Of a stretch of DNA of 64,000 nt, positions 16,805 to 26,491 are shown in pieces. The notes below the pieces were generated by a model. The model saw nothing but the letters and a program-made list of their open reading frames with translations. It did no database searches and was not told the DNA's origin. The position numbers were made by a program, and so were the translations under genes. This DNA is from CAXBCP01 sp047638395 (lineage in GTDB: Bacteria; Pseudomonadota; Alphaproteobacteria; MPNO01; UBA830): assembly GCA_047638395.1 (NCBI GenBank), contig JBLIMV010000002.1, positions 62,001 to 126,000 on the forward strand. Direction: 5' to 3'. Numbering within the stretch: position 1 is the stretch's first letter; every line of letters begins with the position of its first letter.

Positions 16805-17503
16805 ATGATCAACGTTCGTCATGCAGAAGACCGCGGCTCGGTAAACCTGGGCTGGCTCGATTCGAAGCATAGTTTTTCATTCGGTCACTTCGTCGATCCC
16901 GACTACATGAACTTCGGGCCGCTGCGGGTGATCAATGAAGATCGCGTGCAGCCCGGTGAAGGGTTCCCGACCCATGGTCACGAGAACATGGAAATCATCT
17001 CCTACGTTCTTGAGGGCGCTCTGGAACACAAGGATTCCATCGGCACCGGCGCGCAGATCAAACCGGGCGAAGTTCAGCGTATGAGTGCCGGCACCGGTAT
17101 CCAGCACAGCGAGTACAACCCGTTGGCGGACGAAGTCGCGCACTTTCTGCAGATCTGGATCATTCCGGATACGCAGGATATCGAGCCCGGCTATGAGCAG
17201 AAAATGTTCGACCGCGCCGACCGCCAGGGCGTGCTGAAGCTGGTCGCCGCAAAGGATGCCCGCGACGGTGCCCTGAAAATCCATCAGGATGTCGACCTGT
17301 ATTCGACCGTCCTCAGCAACGGCGACGACGTGTCACTGACGCTGCGCGACGGACGGCGTGCCTGGGTGCAGGTGGCACAGGGCTCGGTGCAGGTGAACGG
17401 ATCGCAGCTCAATCCGGGCGATGGGGCGGCTGTCACCGACGAAGAAGCGGTGCGTCTGAATGCAGCATCGGATGCCGAAGTACTGATCTTCGATATGGCC
17501 TAG
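16805..17503 (+). CDS. pirin-family bicupin protein (YhhW-like)
   Basis: 232 residues, bicupin fold. The N-terminal cupin holds the metal residues in FPTHGHENMEIISYVLEG and the downstream GIQHSEYNP His; LGWLDSKHSFSFGHFVDP is typical of YhhW-type pirins, which have quercetinase activity in vitro. The start has AGGAG 7 bases upstream. Its leader is the 59-bp tandem repeat. It is a single gene with no operon partner. Confidence 0.92.
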   Translation: MINVRHAEDRGSVNLGWLDSKHSFSFGHFVDPDYMNFGPLRVINEDRVQPGEGFPTHGHENMEIISYVLEGALEHKDSIGTGAQIKPGEVQRMSAGTGIQHSEYNPLADEVAHFLQIWIIPDTQDIEPGYEQKMFDRADRQGVLKLVAAKDARDGALKIHQDVDLYSTVLSNGDDVSLTLRDGRRAWVQVAQGSVQVNGSQLNPGDGAAVTDEEAVRLNAASDAEVLIFDMA

Positions 17504-17644
17504 ATACGATCTTCATGGCGGGCATAGATACCCTTAAGGTCGGGGAAATTCGGTCCCGGTCATAATATCTCCCGCAACCCTGTTGATGATTCCACTTTTG
17601 CAGGCCTAATTTCGGTCTTGTTTCCTCTGTAGTGGATTGCCGTC

Positions 17645-19324
17645 ATGGCCGATCAAGGCTCCGATATTGAAATCGCGCGCGCCGCGAAGCTTCTTCCTAT
17701 TTCCGATATCGGCGCAAAGCTCGATATACCCGCCGACGCCCTGCACCAGTACGGATCGAACAAAGCCAAGGTCGATTACGGTTTTCTGAAAGATATCTCC
17801 GACCGGCCGCGCGGCAAGCTGATCCTGGTCACCGCGATCACGCCGACACCCGCCGGCGAAGGCAAGACCACCACCACGGTCGGCCTCGGCGACGGGCTGA
17901 ACCGGATCGGCAAAAAGGCGATGATCTGCGTCCGCGAACCATCGCTCGGCCCGTGTTTCGGCATGAAGGGCGGGGCGGCCGGCGGTGGCCATGCGCAGGT
18001 GGTGCCGATGGAAGACATCAATCTGCATTTCACCGGCGACATGCACGCTATTGGCGCTGCTCACAACCTGCTATCGGCGATGATCGACAACCACCTGTAC
18101 TGGGATAACGAGCTGCGCATGGATTCGCGGCGCGTATCTTGGCGCCGCGTGGTCGATATCAACGACCGGGCGCTGCGCGATATCACAGTGGGCCTGGGCG
18201 GCATTGCCAACGGGTTCGCCCGCGAATCCGGTTACGACATCACGGTGGCGTCCGAGATCATGGCGATCTTCTGCCTCTCATCGTCGCTCGAAGACCTCGA
18301 ACGTCGGCTCGGCAATATCGTCGTCGGCCAGACCCGAAAACGCGAGGCGATCACCGCCAAACAGTTACAGGCCGACGGCGCGATGGCGGTGCTGCTCAAG
18401 GACGCGCTGATGCCCAACCTGGTCCAGACGCTGGAAAACAACCCTGCCTTCGTCCATGGCGGACCGTTCGCCAATATCGCCCATGGCTGCAACACAGTGA
18501 TGGCGACCGAAGCGGCGCTGCGGCTGTCGGATTATGTGGTAACCGAAGCCGGGTTCGGCGCGGACCTCGGGGCCGAGAAGTTTTTTGACATCAAATGCCG
18601 CAAAGCCGGGCTTTCGCCGGATGCGGCGGTCATCGTCGCCACCGTGCGCGCGCTCAAAATGCATGGCGGTGTGGCGCGCGCGGACCTCGGCACCGAAAAC
18701 ATCGATGCGGTGACCGGCGGCATCCCGAACCTGCGCTGTCATATCGAGAACATACAGAAATTCGGCGTCACACCGGTTGTTGCGATCAACCGGTTCGTCA
18801 CCGACACGGACGCCGAGATTGCCGCAATCGTTGCCGCCGTCGCTGAGGCCGGCGCCGAGGTCGTTGAATGTACGCACTGGTCGGACGGTGGCGCCGGGGC
18901 AGAGGCACTGGCGCATAAAGTGGTTGAGATCGCCGATGGCGGCACGTCGTCGTTCAAGCCGATCTATCCCGACGAGATGGGCCTGTTCGACAAGATCAAT
19001 ACGGTCGCGCGCGAGGTCTATCGCGCGTCGGAAGCCGTCGCCACAAAAAGCATTCAGGATCAGCTGTCGCGCTGGGAAGACGAAGGCTATGGCCACCTTC
19101 CGGTCTGCATGGCCAAAACCCAGTACAGCTTTTCTACAGACCCGGACCGCAAGGGCGCCCCGGCGGATCACATCGTGCCGGTACGCGAAGTCCGCCTGTC
19201 GGCCGGTGCCGAGTTCGTCGTCGCAATCTGCGGCGATGTCATGACCATGCCCGGCCTGCCCCGCGTCCCCGCCGCCAATTCGATCCGCCTCAGCGAGGGC
19301 GGCGTGGTCGAAGGGCTGTTTTAG
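17645..19324 (+). CDS. fhs: formate--tetrahydrofolate ligase
   Basis: ATP-dependent ligase making 10-formyl-tetrahydrofolate in one-carbon metabolism; cytoplasmic tetramer in the family. The length of 559 residues is typical. Seen are the P-loop TPAGEGKTTTTVGL, SLGPCFGMKGGAAGGG, LHFTGDMHA and EAGFGADLGAEKFFDIKCR, all family signatures. The ribosome site before the ATG is weak. No folD or other folate gene is adjacent, and I see no riboswitch in the roughly 140 bases upstream. Confidence 0.97.
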   Translation: MADQGSDIEIARAAKLLPISDIGAKLDIPADALHQYGSNKAKVDYGFLKDISDRPRGKLILVTAITPTPAGEGKTTTTVGLGDGLNRIGKKAMICVREPSLGPCFGMKGGAAGGGHAQVVPMEDINLHFTGDMHAIGAAHNLLSAMIDNHLYWDNELRMDSRRVSWRRVVDINDRALRDITVGLGGIANGFARESGYDITVASEIMAIFCLSSSLEDLERRLGNIVVGQTRKREAITAKQLQADGAMAVLLKDALMPNLVQTLENNPAFVHGGPFANIAHGCNTVMATEAALRLSDYVVTEAGFGADLGAEKFFDIKCRKAGLSPDAAVIVATVRALKMHGGVARADLGTENIDAVTGGIPNLRCHIENIQKFGVTPVVAINRFVTDTDAEIAAIVAAVAEAGAEVVECTHWSDGGAGAEALAHKVVEIADGGTSSFKPIYPDEMGLFDKINTVAREVYRASEAVATKSIQDQLSRWEDEGYGHLPVCMAKTQYSFSTDPDRKGAPADHIVPVREVRLSAGAEFVVAICGDVMTMPGLPRVPAANSIRLSEGGVVEGLF

Positions 19325-19361
19325 GCGGCAGCACCAGCTTCACGCGGATTAGTTTTCTTTT

Positions 19362-19388
19362 GTCACCCTCGGCCTTGAGCCGACGGTG
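19362..19388. repeat. degenerate copy of dispersed palindromic repeat
   Basis: GTCACCCTCGGCCTTGAGCC followed by GACGGTGG forms an imperfect hairpin. It resembles the left half of the repeat at 21698. It lies between fhs and the MFS gene. Confidence 0.4.
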
Positions 19389-19493
19389 GCAATCATATGG
19401 GTTCGCCAAGGCCCCGATTCCGTTCAGCCCGCATTCATCATTAGATTGCTAAGCTTATTTCCCAATCGAGCAAAATCCCCTAAAGGGTAGCGA

Positions 19494-20756
19494 ATGGCCA
19501 TCGCCCCCACACTTACCGATTCCACCGACACCGATGAGCCGCCGCACCATTACCGGTGGGCGATGCTGGGCGGCGTATGGCTGCTGTATTTCGCCTTCGC
19601 AGCATCGATCGCCTCGATCGCGCCGCTGGTCTACCGGGTCATGCTCGATCTCGGCATGAACCGGGCCGAGATGGGCACCGTGCTGGCCGCATGGCAGCTC
19701 ACCTATATTTTCTGCTCGGTTCCCTGCGGCAGCCTGCTGGATAAATTCGGCCCGCGCCGGACCATGTTTGCTGCCGTCCTGGTGATCGCGCTGTCGGTCG
19801 CGCTGCGCGGGTTCGCCAGCGACTACGTCACGCTGCTGATGGCAGTGATGGTGTTCGGTATCGGCGGTCCGCTGATCTCGTCAGGCGCCCCGAAGGTGGT
19901 CGCCACGTGGTTTACCGGCAAGGAACGCGGCTTCGCCATGGGGATCTACTTCACCGGCAACGCCACAGGCGGCATCGTCACGGTCGCCCTGACCAACAGC
20001 GTATTCCTGCCGGCCATCGGTGGTGACTGGCGCGACCTGATGTTCGTATACGCCCTGTTCATCGTTGCCGCCGGTATCATCTGGCTGATGGTCAGCGCCC
20101 ATCCGGCAAGCCGCGAGATGGAGGCCAAGCTCAAGGCAGAGCCGCGAAGACGGTCGCGTGACGTCTTTATCGAACTGATCAAGGATCCCATCGTCCGGCT
20201 TGTGCTGCTGATGGGGCTTTTTATCCTGTTCTACAATCACGGTATGAACCACTGGCTGCCCGATCTGCTGCGGTCCTACGGGATGACGCCGACCGAGGCC
20301 GGCTACTGGGCGGCGATCCCGACCCTGTTTGGCATGATCGCGTCCCTATCGCTGCCCCGCATGGCGACGCCGGAATGGCGGTTCAAAATTCTCTGCGGCC
20401 TGTTTATCTGCGCCGCCATTGCCGCCCTGATGGTGTGGGCGGCCAGCGGGCCGCTACTGGCGATCGGTCTGGTGCTACAGGGCATGTGCCGCGGTGCCAT
20501 GACATCGATCTCGATCCTGCTGCTGATCGAAAGCGGCGACGGCAATACCAACCGCGTCGGCGCTGCCAGCGGGCTTTATTTCTCGGTCGGCGAAATCGGC
20601 GGTGTACTGGGGCCGATGTCGATGGGCGCGCTCGCCCATGCCACGGGCAATTTCGACACGTCGCTGTTCATGATGTTCGGCATCGCCTGCCTGCTGATCC
20701 TGATCCTGCTGCGGCTGCGGACTGTTCAGCACAGGGTTTGGCGAGCAAAACCCTGA
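19494..20756 (+). CDS. MFS transporter (NNP/CynX-like)
   Basis: 420-residue inner-membrane protein with about 12 membrane segments. The loop 2-3 motif appears as GSLLDKFGPRRTM, and GSLSNVY-type quinone motifs are absent. The MFGIGGPLISSGAPKVVATWF segment resembles nitrate/nitrite and cyanate-type MFS permeases, but the substrate cannot be given. An AGGG ribosome site precedes the ATG. No obvious operon partner; the SDR gene follows after 94 bases on the same strand. Confidence 0.9.
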   Translation: MAIAPTLTDSTDTDEPPHHYRWAMLGGVWLLYFAFAASIASIAPLVYRVMLDLGMNRAEMGTVLAAWQLTYIFCSVPCGSLLDKFGPRRTMFAAVLVIALSVALRGFASDYVTLLMAVMVFGIGGPLISSGAPKVVATWFTGKERGFAMGIYFTGNATGGIVTVALTNSVFLPAIGGDWRDLMFVYALFIVAAGIIWLMVSAHPASREMEAKLKAEPRRRSRDVFIELIKDPIVRLVLLMGLFILFYNHGMNHWLPDLLRSYGMTPTEAGYWAAIPTLFGMIASLSLPRMATPEWRFKILCGLFICAAIAALMVWAASGPLLAIGLVLQGMCRGAMTSISILLLIESGDGNTNRVGAASGLYFSVGEIGGVLGPMSMGALAHATGNFDTSLFMMFGIACLLILILLRLRTVQHRVWRAKP

Positions 20757-20850
20757 AACCTGCTCCCTGAAGCAAAATTCCTGATCGCAGCCTTCATGGC
20801 CAACATCAGGCATGCTAACTTGTCCCAAAGTTAAACAGGGACATACAAAA

Positions 20851-21672
20851 ATGACGAACTCCGATCTTTCCGGCACTACCTGCATCGTAACCGGCGGTGG
20901 ACGCGGGCTTGGGCGGTCCATGGTGCTCGCACTTGCGGGCGCCGGCGCAAATGTGACCGCGGCCATGCATATCGCCGACGACATCGAAAGCGATGCAGCC
21001 GGGCTGCCCGGCAAGGTGAAAGCCATCGTCGCAGATATCCGCGACCCGATGCAGTGCTCGGAAATTGTATCCGATACCGTCGCCACGTTCGGCGGGGTCG
21101 ATATGCTGGTCAACAATGCCGGCGTCGGCATGCTGCTGGTCTCGGAAACCTTCAACCGCACGCCCACCAAATTCTGGGACGTAAAAGCCGACACCTGGGC
21201 ACAGATCATTGAGACCAACGTCAATGGCGGCTTCCAGATGGCGCGCGAAGCCGTACCGCACATGCTGGAAAAAGGCTGGGGCCGCGTCGTGAACGTCACG
21301 ACCTCGATCCACACCATGCAGCGTGCCGGGTTTTCGCCCTATGGCCCGTCCAAGGCGGCGATGGAAGCATCGACAAGCTGCTGGTCCGAAGATCTCGAAG
21401 GCACCGGCGTGACCTGCAACATCCTGATCCCCGGCGGGGCGGCCGACACCAACCTGCTGCCCGGTAACCCGGGCGATGAAGGCCGCTCCGGCGCCGACGG
21501 CATGCTGGTATCCCCGGAGGTAATGCAGACGCCGATCAAATGGCTGGCCTCGAAAGAGTCCGATGGCTGGAACGGCAAACGGTTTATCGGCCGCCTGTGG
21601 GATGACAGCCTGTCGGCACAAGACGCCGCCGCCGGGTGTTCGGCACCTGCCGGGTTCGGCGACCGGGCTTAG
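20851..21672 (+). CDS. short-chain dehydrogenase/reductase
   Basis: 273-residue classical SDR. Cofactor motif TGGGRGLG is near residues 13-20, NNAG is in the middle, and the catalytic YxxxK is in YGPSKAAM with the Ser in TTSIHT about 13 residues before. The ATG at 20851 starts the conserved fold; an upstream Met at 20812 would add residues unlike SDRs. A slightly long C-terminal extension, Ala/Gly-rich, follows the fold. The substrate is unknown. Confidence 0.92.
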   Translation: MTNSDLSGTTCIVTGGGRGLGRSMVLALAGAGANVTAAMHIADDIESDAAGLPGKVKAIVADIRDPMQCSEIVSDTVATFGGVDMLVNNAGVGMLLVSETFNRTPTKFWDVKADTWAQIIETNVNGGFQMAREAVPHMLEKGWGRVVNVTTSIHTMQRAGFSPYGPSKAAMEASTSCWSEDLEGTGVTCNILIPGGAADTNLLPGNPGDEGRSGADGMLVSPEVMQTPIKWLASKESDGWNGKRFIGRLWDDSLSAQDAAAGCSAPAGFGDRA

Positions 21673-21697
21673 GCCGCCCTGGAACTTCATACACGAC

Positions 21698-21776
21698 CGT
21701 CATCCCGGCCTTGTGCCGGGATCCAGCAGCCGCGCTATCTTAAAGACTGGACCCCGGAATAAATCCGGGGTGACAC
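21698..21776. repeat. dispersed palindromic intergenic repeat, copy A
   Basis: Two hairpins, CATCCCGGCCTTGTGCCGGGAT and ACCCCGGAATAAATCCGGGGT in compact form, flank a short spacer, and their inner edges TCCAG and CTGGA are inverted. Elements of this design are common between genes in alphaproteobacteria. It lies between the SDR and EamA genes. Confidence 0.75.
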
Positions 21777-21854
21777 TTATCGCATAGCGTTAGTGGTAGC
21801 GTGATCTCCAGGTGCCAAGTTGCGCGGCCCGCGAATTAAGGTCATGAACGCCTG

Positions 21855-22757
21855 ATGGAAACCTGGGTTGTCATAACCGTTACGGCGGCGTTTTTGCAGA
21901 ACGTCCGCTCGACGCTGCAGAAATACCTGAAGGGCCGTATCGGTACGACCGGTGCGACCTTCGTGCGGTTCGGCTTCGGGCTGCCTTTTGCCTATCTGTT
22001 TCTCGCCATCCTGATTTACGGGATGGACTTCCGCCTGCCCGCCCTGCACTGGACGTTTGCGGGCTGGATCGTGCTTGCGGCCCTCGCACAGATTTTTGCG
22101 CAGGCGCTGCTGATACACCTGTTCAGCTATCGCAATTTCGCCGTCGGCACCGCCTATTCACGGACCGAGCCGGCCCAGGCCGCGCTGTTCGGGCTGATCT
22201 TCCTGTCGGAAACGGTGTCCTGGATGGTGCTGATCGCCATCGCGATCTCGGTTGCGGGTGTCATGTTGATCTCCATGGCGCGAACCAAAATGAACCCGGC
22301 GGCGCTCGTTACATCGCTCGCCAGCCGGTCGGTCGCCATCGGGCTGTGTTCGGGCATGTTTTTCGGCATTGCCGCCGTGGGCTATCGCGGGGCATCGCTA
22401 TCGCTCGGCGGGCCGAACTTTCTGGTGCAGGGCGGCGTGACGCTCTGTGTCGCCATCACATTTCAGACCATCGTGATGCTGGTATTCATAGCCCTCCGCG
22501 ATCCGGGCGAATTCCGCCGAATCGCTGCGGCATGGAAACCCGCCCTCGCGGTCGGGTTTGTCGGTGCGTCCGCCTCGTTCGGCTGGTTTACCGCGATGAC
22601 GCTTGAAAAAGCCGCCGTCGTGAAGGCTGTCGCCCAGGTCGAAATGCTGTTCACCTTCGCGTCGACAGTTTTCATCTTCAAGGAACGGATTAACCGGTTG
22701 GAGGTCGCGGGCTGTGGCGCCATTGTCGCCGGTATCCTGCTGTTGCTGCTCGTGTGA
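21855..22757 (+). CDS. EamA/DMT-family transporter
   Basis: 300-residue inner-membrane protein with about ten membrane segments in two five-helix EamA repeats, ending in a typical VAGCGAIVAGILLLLLV helix. The YSRTEPAQAALFGLIFLSE region fits the first repeat's conserved helix. Substrates of DMT exporters vary (amino acids, metabolites). The CoxL-like gene follows after 98 bases. A three-codon frame with its own Shine-Dalgarno-like AAGG overlaps the start codon as TGATG. Confidence 0.9.
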   Translation: METWVVITVTAAFLQNVRSTLQKYLKGRIGTTGATFVRFGFGLPFAYLFLAILIYGMDFRLPALHWTFAGWIVLAALAQIFAQALLIHLFSYRNFAVGTAYSRTEPAQAALFGLIFLSETVSWMVLIAIAISVAGVMLISMARTKMNPAALVTSLASRSVAIGLCSGMFFGIAAVGYRGASLSLGGPNFLVQGGVTLCVAITFQTIVMLVFIALRDPGEFRRIAAAWKPALAVGFVGASASFGWFTAMTLEKAAVVKAVAQVEMLFTFASTVFIFKERINRLEVAGCGAIVAGILLLLLV

Positions 22758-22855
22758 CCTCCCGCGCACGTAAAAATGGGGCGCAAACTTGCGCACCCGC
22801 GCTGCGAACGGTACACAAATCATAGATCAACACACTCCGCTCGAGGGAATACGGG

Positions 22856-25195
22856 ATGACCAAATTCGGAATCGGCCAGGGCGTGCCCCGCTGGGAAGAT
22901 CCGCGCCTGCTGCGTGGCGGCGGACGCTATTCGGATGACCTGAACCGGCCCAATCAGGCTTATGGCCATGTGCTGCGCTCGCCGCATGCCAACGCGAAAA
23001 TTCTGTCGATCGACACCTCGGCGGCAAACGATGCGCCCGGTGTGCTCGGCGTCTGGACCGGAGACGATTACGCCGCGTCCGGTCTTGGCAATATTCCGTG
23101 CGCCGTGCCGCGTCAGAAGGCCGACGGCACGCCAATGTTTACCCCACCCAATGGCGCGTTGCGCAAAGGGGCAGTGAAGATGGTCGGCGACCCGGTGTGC
23201 TGGGTTGTAGCCGAGACTGCCAGGCAGGCGCAGGACGCGGCCGAAATGATCATGGTGGATTACGAAGAAGCCAAACCAATCACCAATACGGCCCACGCGC
23301 TCGACGCCGATGCCGGCAAAGTATGGGACGAAGCGCCCGACAATGTCTGCTTCGTGTTCGAACTGGGCGACAAGGCCAAGGTCGACGCTGCCTTTGCCGG
23401 CGCCCATCACGTCACAAAACTCGACATCAATATCAGCCGTGTCTCGGTCGCACCGATGGAGCCGCGCGCCTGTATCGGTGACTACGACAAATATGACGCG
23501 CGCTATACGCTGATCACCGGCACCCAGGGGCCGCACGGGGTGCGCGCCGCGATCGCCGAGCCGATCCTGAAAGTGCCGGCGCATAAACTGCGCGTAATTT
23601 CCGAAGACATGGGCGGCGCCTTCGGCATGCGTTCCGGCCCGTATCCGGAAAACATTCTGGTGCTGTGGACGGCCAGGGAACTTGGCCGTCCGGTCAAATG
23701 GACCGGCGACCGCACCGATGCCTTCCAGGCCGACGACCAGGCCCGCGACAACATCGTCACCGCCGAACTGGCGCTGGACGAAAACGGTATCTTCGTCGGT
23801 CTGCGCGTCTCCACGGTCGCCAATCTCGGCGCCTACCTGACCATGCTCGGCCCGCATTCATCGACCAACAACCTGGGCTCGCTGTCCAACGTCTATAAGA
23901 CACCCGCGATCTACACCCACGTGACCGGCGTGTTTACGAACACCAATTCGACCGGGCCCTATCGCGGTGCGGGCCGCCCCGAAGCGGTCTATACCGTCGA
24001 GCGGGTGATCGACACGGCGGCGCGTGAAATGGGCATCGATGCGGCCGAGATCCGCCGCCGCAACATGATCCCGGAGATTGCCGAGCCTTTCAGTACCGGT
24101 TTTCTGTTCACCTACGATTCCGGCGAGTTCGAGAAGAACATGGACGGCGCGCTGAACATGATCGACTACAACACCTTCGCCACGCGCCGCGCCGATGCAC
24201 AGGCGCGCGGCAAGCTGCGCGGCATCGGCATTGCCAACTGTATCGAACAATCCGCCGGTGGGCCGCCCGAATGGGCACAGATCCGGTTCGACCCGTCAGG
24301 CACGGTGACGCTGATCATGGGCACCCATAATCATGGCCAGGGACATGAGACGATCTTCCGCCAGATGCTGGCTGACATGCTGGGCCTCGAATTCGAACAG
24401 GTCCGGATGCTGCAGGGCGATACCGATGTTGCGATGGCGGGAACCGGCACGTTCGGGTCGCGCTCTTCCGGCGTCGGCGGCGCATCCATTCAGGCTGCGT
24501 CGAACAAGATCATCGATAAATGCAAAATCGTTGTCGCCCACCACCTGGAAGTCGCGATCGAAGACCTTGAATTCGATGACGGTACGTTCACCGTCGCCGG
24601 GACCGACAAGAACATGAACCTGATGGACGCCGCCAAAAACGCCCAGAGCTTTATGACCGCGCCCCCCGGGTTCGAGGTCGGGCTGGATGAATGGGCTGCC
24701 TGGTCGCCGCCCGCGCCGACCTTCCCCAATGGCTGTCATGTCGCCGAAGTTGAGATCGACCCGGATACGGGGACGACCGAAATCGTTCGCTACTGCATGG
24801 TCGACGATGTCGGCACCGTGATCAATCCGCTACTGCTGGCCGGACAGGTCCATGGCGGCGCGGTGCAGGGCATCGGTCAGATCATGTGTGAAAACATGGT
24901 GTGGGACGACGAGTCCGGCCAGATGATTTCAGGCTCCTTCATGGATTACACCATGCCGCGCGCCGATGACTGCCCGAGCTTTGAGATGACCGAAAACGAA
25001 GTGCCGTCCCCGACTAACCCGATGGGGATCAAGGGTGCAGGCGAAGCCGGCTGTGTCGGCGCGATGCCGGCCGTGATGAATGCGGTCTGCGATGCACTGG
25101 CGACACGCGGCATACGCACGTTCGACATGCCGGCCTCCCCCAACCGTATCTGGCAGGCACTTCAGGACACCCAGCCCCGGCAAGCTGCCGAGTAA
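22856..25195 (+). CDS. xanthine-dehydrogenase-family molybdopterin-binding subunit (CoxL-like)
   Basis: 779-residue catalytic subunit of the molybdenum hydroxylase family. The N-terminal Ald_Xan_dh_C-type domain begins QGVPRWEDPRLLRGGGRY. The active-site loop reads GPYRGAGRPE, so it lacks the AYxCSFR loop of true form I CO dehydrogenase. GIKGAGEAG contains the expected catalytic Glu. The family normally needs a [2Fe-2S] subunit (CoxS) and FAD subunit (CoxM), and neither is adjacent. A coxG gene follows 18 bases downstream. It probably hydroxylates an aromatic or N-heterocyclic compound; CO oxidation is unlikely. Confidence 0.92.
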   Translation: MTKFGIGQGVPRWEDPRLLRGGGRYSDDLNRPNQAYGHVLRSPHANAKILSIDTSAANDAPGVLGVWTGDDYAASGLGNIPCAVPRQKADGTPMFTPPNGALRKGAVKMVGDPVCWVVAETARQAQDAAEMIMVDYEEAKPITNTAHALDADAGKVWDEAPDNVCFVFELGDKAKVDAAFAGAHHVTKLDINISRVSVAPMEPRACIGDYDKYDARYTLITGTQGPHGVRAAIAEPILKVPAHKLRVISEDMGGAFGMRSGPYPENILVLWTARELGRPVKWTGDRTDAFQADDQARDNIVTAELALDENGIFVGLRVSTVANLGAYLTMLGPHSSTNNLGSLSNVYKTPAIYTHVTGVFTNTNSTGPYRGAGRPEAVYTVERVIDTAAREMGIDAAEIRRRNMIPEIAEPFSTGFLFTYDSGEFEKNMDGALNMIDYNTFATRRADAQARGKLRGIGIANCIEQSAGGPPEWAQIRFDPSGTVTLIMGTHNHGQGHETIFRQMLADMLGLEFEQVRMLQGDTDVAMAGTGTFGSRSSGVGGASIQAASNKIIDKCKIVVAHHLEVAIEDLEFDDGTFTVAGTDKNMNLMDAAKNAQSFMTAPPGFEVGLDEWAAWSPPAPTFPNGCHVAEVEIDPDTGTTEIVRYCMVDDVGTVINPLLLAGQVHGGAVQGIGQIMCENMVWDDESGQMISGSFMDYTMPRADDCPSFEMTENEVPSPTNPMGIKGAGEAGCVGAMPAVMNAVCDALATRGIRTFDMPASPNRIWQALQDTQPRQAAE

Positions 25196-25213
25196 ATCAG
25201 GAGATTATCTGAC

Positions 25214-25855
25214 ATGGATTTCGATAACAGCTTCGACGTACCGCTGCCGCCCGCTCAGGCATGGGCCACACTGATGGATATCGAGCGGATCGCGCCCTGT
25301 ATGCCGGGCGCGGAACTGACCGAAATCGTCGACGACAAAACCTTCAAGGGCAAAGTCTCGGTGCGTCTCGGACCGGTAGCACTGACGTTTCAGGGCAAAG
25401 CGTCTTTCGAGGATGTCGATAACGATGTTCACAAGGCGACCGTGAAAGCCCAGGGTGCCGACGCCAAGGGCCGCGGCGGCGCCAATGCCAATGTCGCGTT
25501 TCATCTGGAACCTTCCGACACCGGGTCGACGGTAAAAATTCACACCGACCTGCAGCTTTCCGGCTCGGTCGCCCAGTACGGCCGCGGTGCCGGTATGATC
25601 CAGGATCTTGCCAGCCAGATTATTGGCCAGTTCGCCAAAAACCTGGCCGCCCAGATCGAGGCCGACCAGCCTGCCGCAGCGACCGCGACGGCCGAAACCG
25701 GTGCCGATACAGCACCCGCCGACGCACCCGGGGCACAAAAACCCGCCACACCGCCGCCGGTAGCCGCGCCCGCACAGGTCGGCGGCATGGCATTCAAAGT
25801 GCTATGGAACCAGATCGTCCGGTCGATCAAATCGCTGTTCGGGGTGAAGAGCTAA
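25214..25855 (+). CDS. CoxG-like SRPBCC protein
   Basis: 213 residues. Residues 1-150 match the carbon monoxide dehydrogenase subunit G (START/SRPBCC) fold, with VPLPPAQAWATLMDIERIAPCMPGA at the start as in CoxG. An Ala/Pro-rich linker of about 40 residues follows, then a terminal amphipathic helix (about 190-213) that may tether the protein to the membrane. In CO-oxidising bacteria CoxG recruits the enzyme to the membrane. Here it is 18 bases downstream of the CoxL-like gene and probably serves that enzyme. Confidence 0.9.
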   Translation: MDFDNSFDVPLPPAQAWATLMDIERIAPCMPGAELTEIVDDKTFKGKVSVRLGPVALTFQGKASFEDVDNDVHKATVKAQGADAKGRGGANANVAFHLEPSDTGSTVKIHTDLQLSGSVAQYGRGAGMIQDLASQIIGQFAKNLAAQIEADQPAAATATAETGADTAPADAPGAQKPATPPPVAAPAQVGGMAFKVLWNQIVRSIKSLFGVKS

Positions 25856-25878
25856 GAACCGAACGCGCAAACTCCACA

Positions 25879-26002
25879 TTGTATTCCCCCGCCCTTCATC
25901 CTGAGGAGCGCGCTTGCGTGCGTCTCGAAGGAGGCGGGGGTCCATGGCAAGAGCGGACCTGGTGCAAAAATGGACCCCCGGTACAAGACCGGAGGAATAC
26001 AA
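25879..26002. repeat. dispersed palindromic intergenic repeat, copy B with nested element
   Basis: Outer arms TTGTATTCC and GGAATACAA are inverted. Inside is a CTTCATCCTGAGGAGC...CGAAGGAG hairpin, a sequence type common in alphaproteobacterial intergenic regions, and GGTCCATGG facing ATGGACCC. It lies between the coxG and NTF2-like genes, which converge. Confidence 0.75.
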
Positions 26003-26086
26003 TTCGGGATATCGTGCAGGGTCTCTCAGACAGGGAATTCTTGGGTGGGGACATCGCGCACAGTCGCTCAGAAAGGACCCCGCCCC

Positions 26087-26491
26087 CTAATTCACGCTCT
26101 CCGGCGGAATATCTTCATCAACGCTCGGCTGCGCCGAGGTCGGCCCCGCCTGGTGATGGACCATTTTCCAGACACGCCCCTCACGGACGAACACGTTTGT
26201 CGCCACCAGGTAGCTCCCCATTATTTCCTCGAAGCAGATCACATAAGCAGTCTCGCCATGCACATGCGCCTGCGGGTCGTGGCACAATATTTCGGGTGAA
26301 TCCTCATTGCGGATAATCGCCTTCCAGCTTTCCACCACAATGTCGCGCCCGAAGAGCGGCCCCCAACCGGGGTGCAGACAAGCCACCTGGTCGGTATCGG
26401 ACCACAGGGCATCCATTGCAGTTTCGTCTCGGTCGGCGAAAGCGCGGTAGAAGGCCTCATTAGCGAAAAGAACGGCATCGGTATCGGACAT
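26087..26491 (-). CDS. SnoaL/NTF2-like domain protein
   Basis: 134 residues from the ATG at 26491, matching the ketosteroid isomerase/SnoaL fold: NEAFYRAFADRDETAMDALW at the N-terminus, then CLHPGWGPLFG, and VFVREGRVWKMVHHQ near the end. This pattern fits the DUF4440/nuclear transport factor 2 superfamily of small polyketide- or steroid-processing and stress-associated proteins. An upstream Met at 26554 is possible but less likely. It converges with the coxG gene. Function unknown. Confidence 0.85.
   Translation of the reverse strand: MSDTDAVLFANEAFYRAFADRDETAMDALWSDTDQVACLHPGWGPLFGRDIVVESWKAIIRNEDSPEILCHDPQAHVHGETAYVICFEEIMGSYLVATNVFVREGRVWKMVHHQAGPTSAQPSVDEDIPPESVN

Noticed and set aside
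17504..17644. riboswitch upstream of fhs
   Set aside because: I could not match a ZTP, glycine or other known consensus or a stable multi-stem fold.
22820..23857. 345-residue minus-strand open frame
   Set aside because: It is antisense to the CoxL-like gene.
22856..25195. true form I CO dehydrogenase large subunit
   Set aside because: The active-site loop lacks the AYxCSFR motif and the other two subunits are missing.
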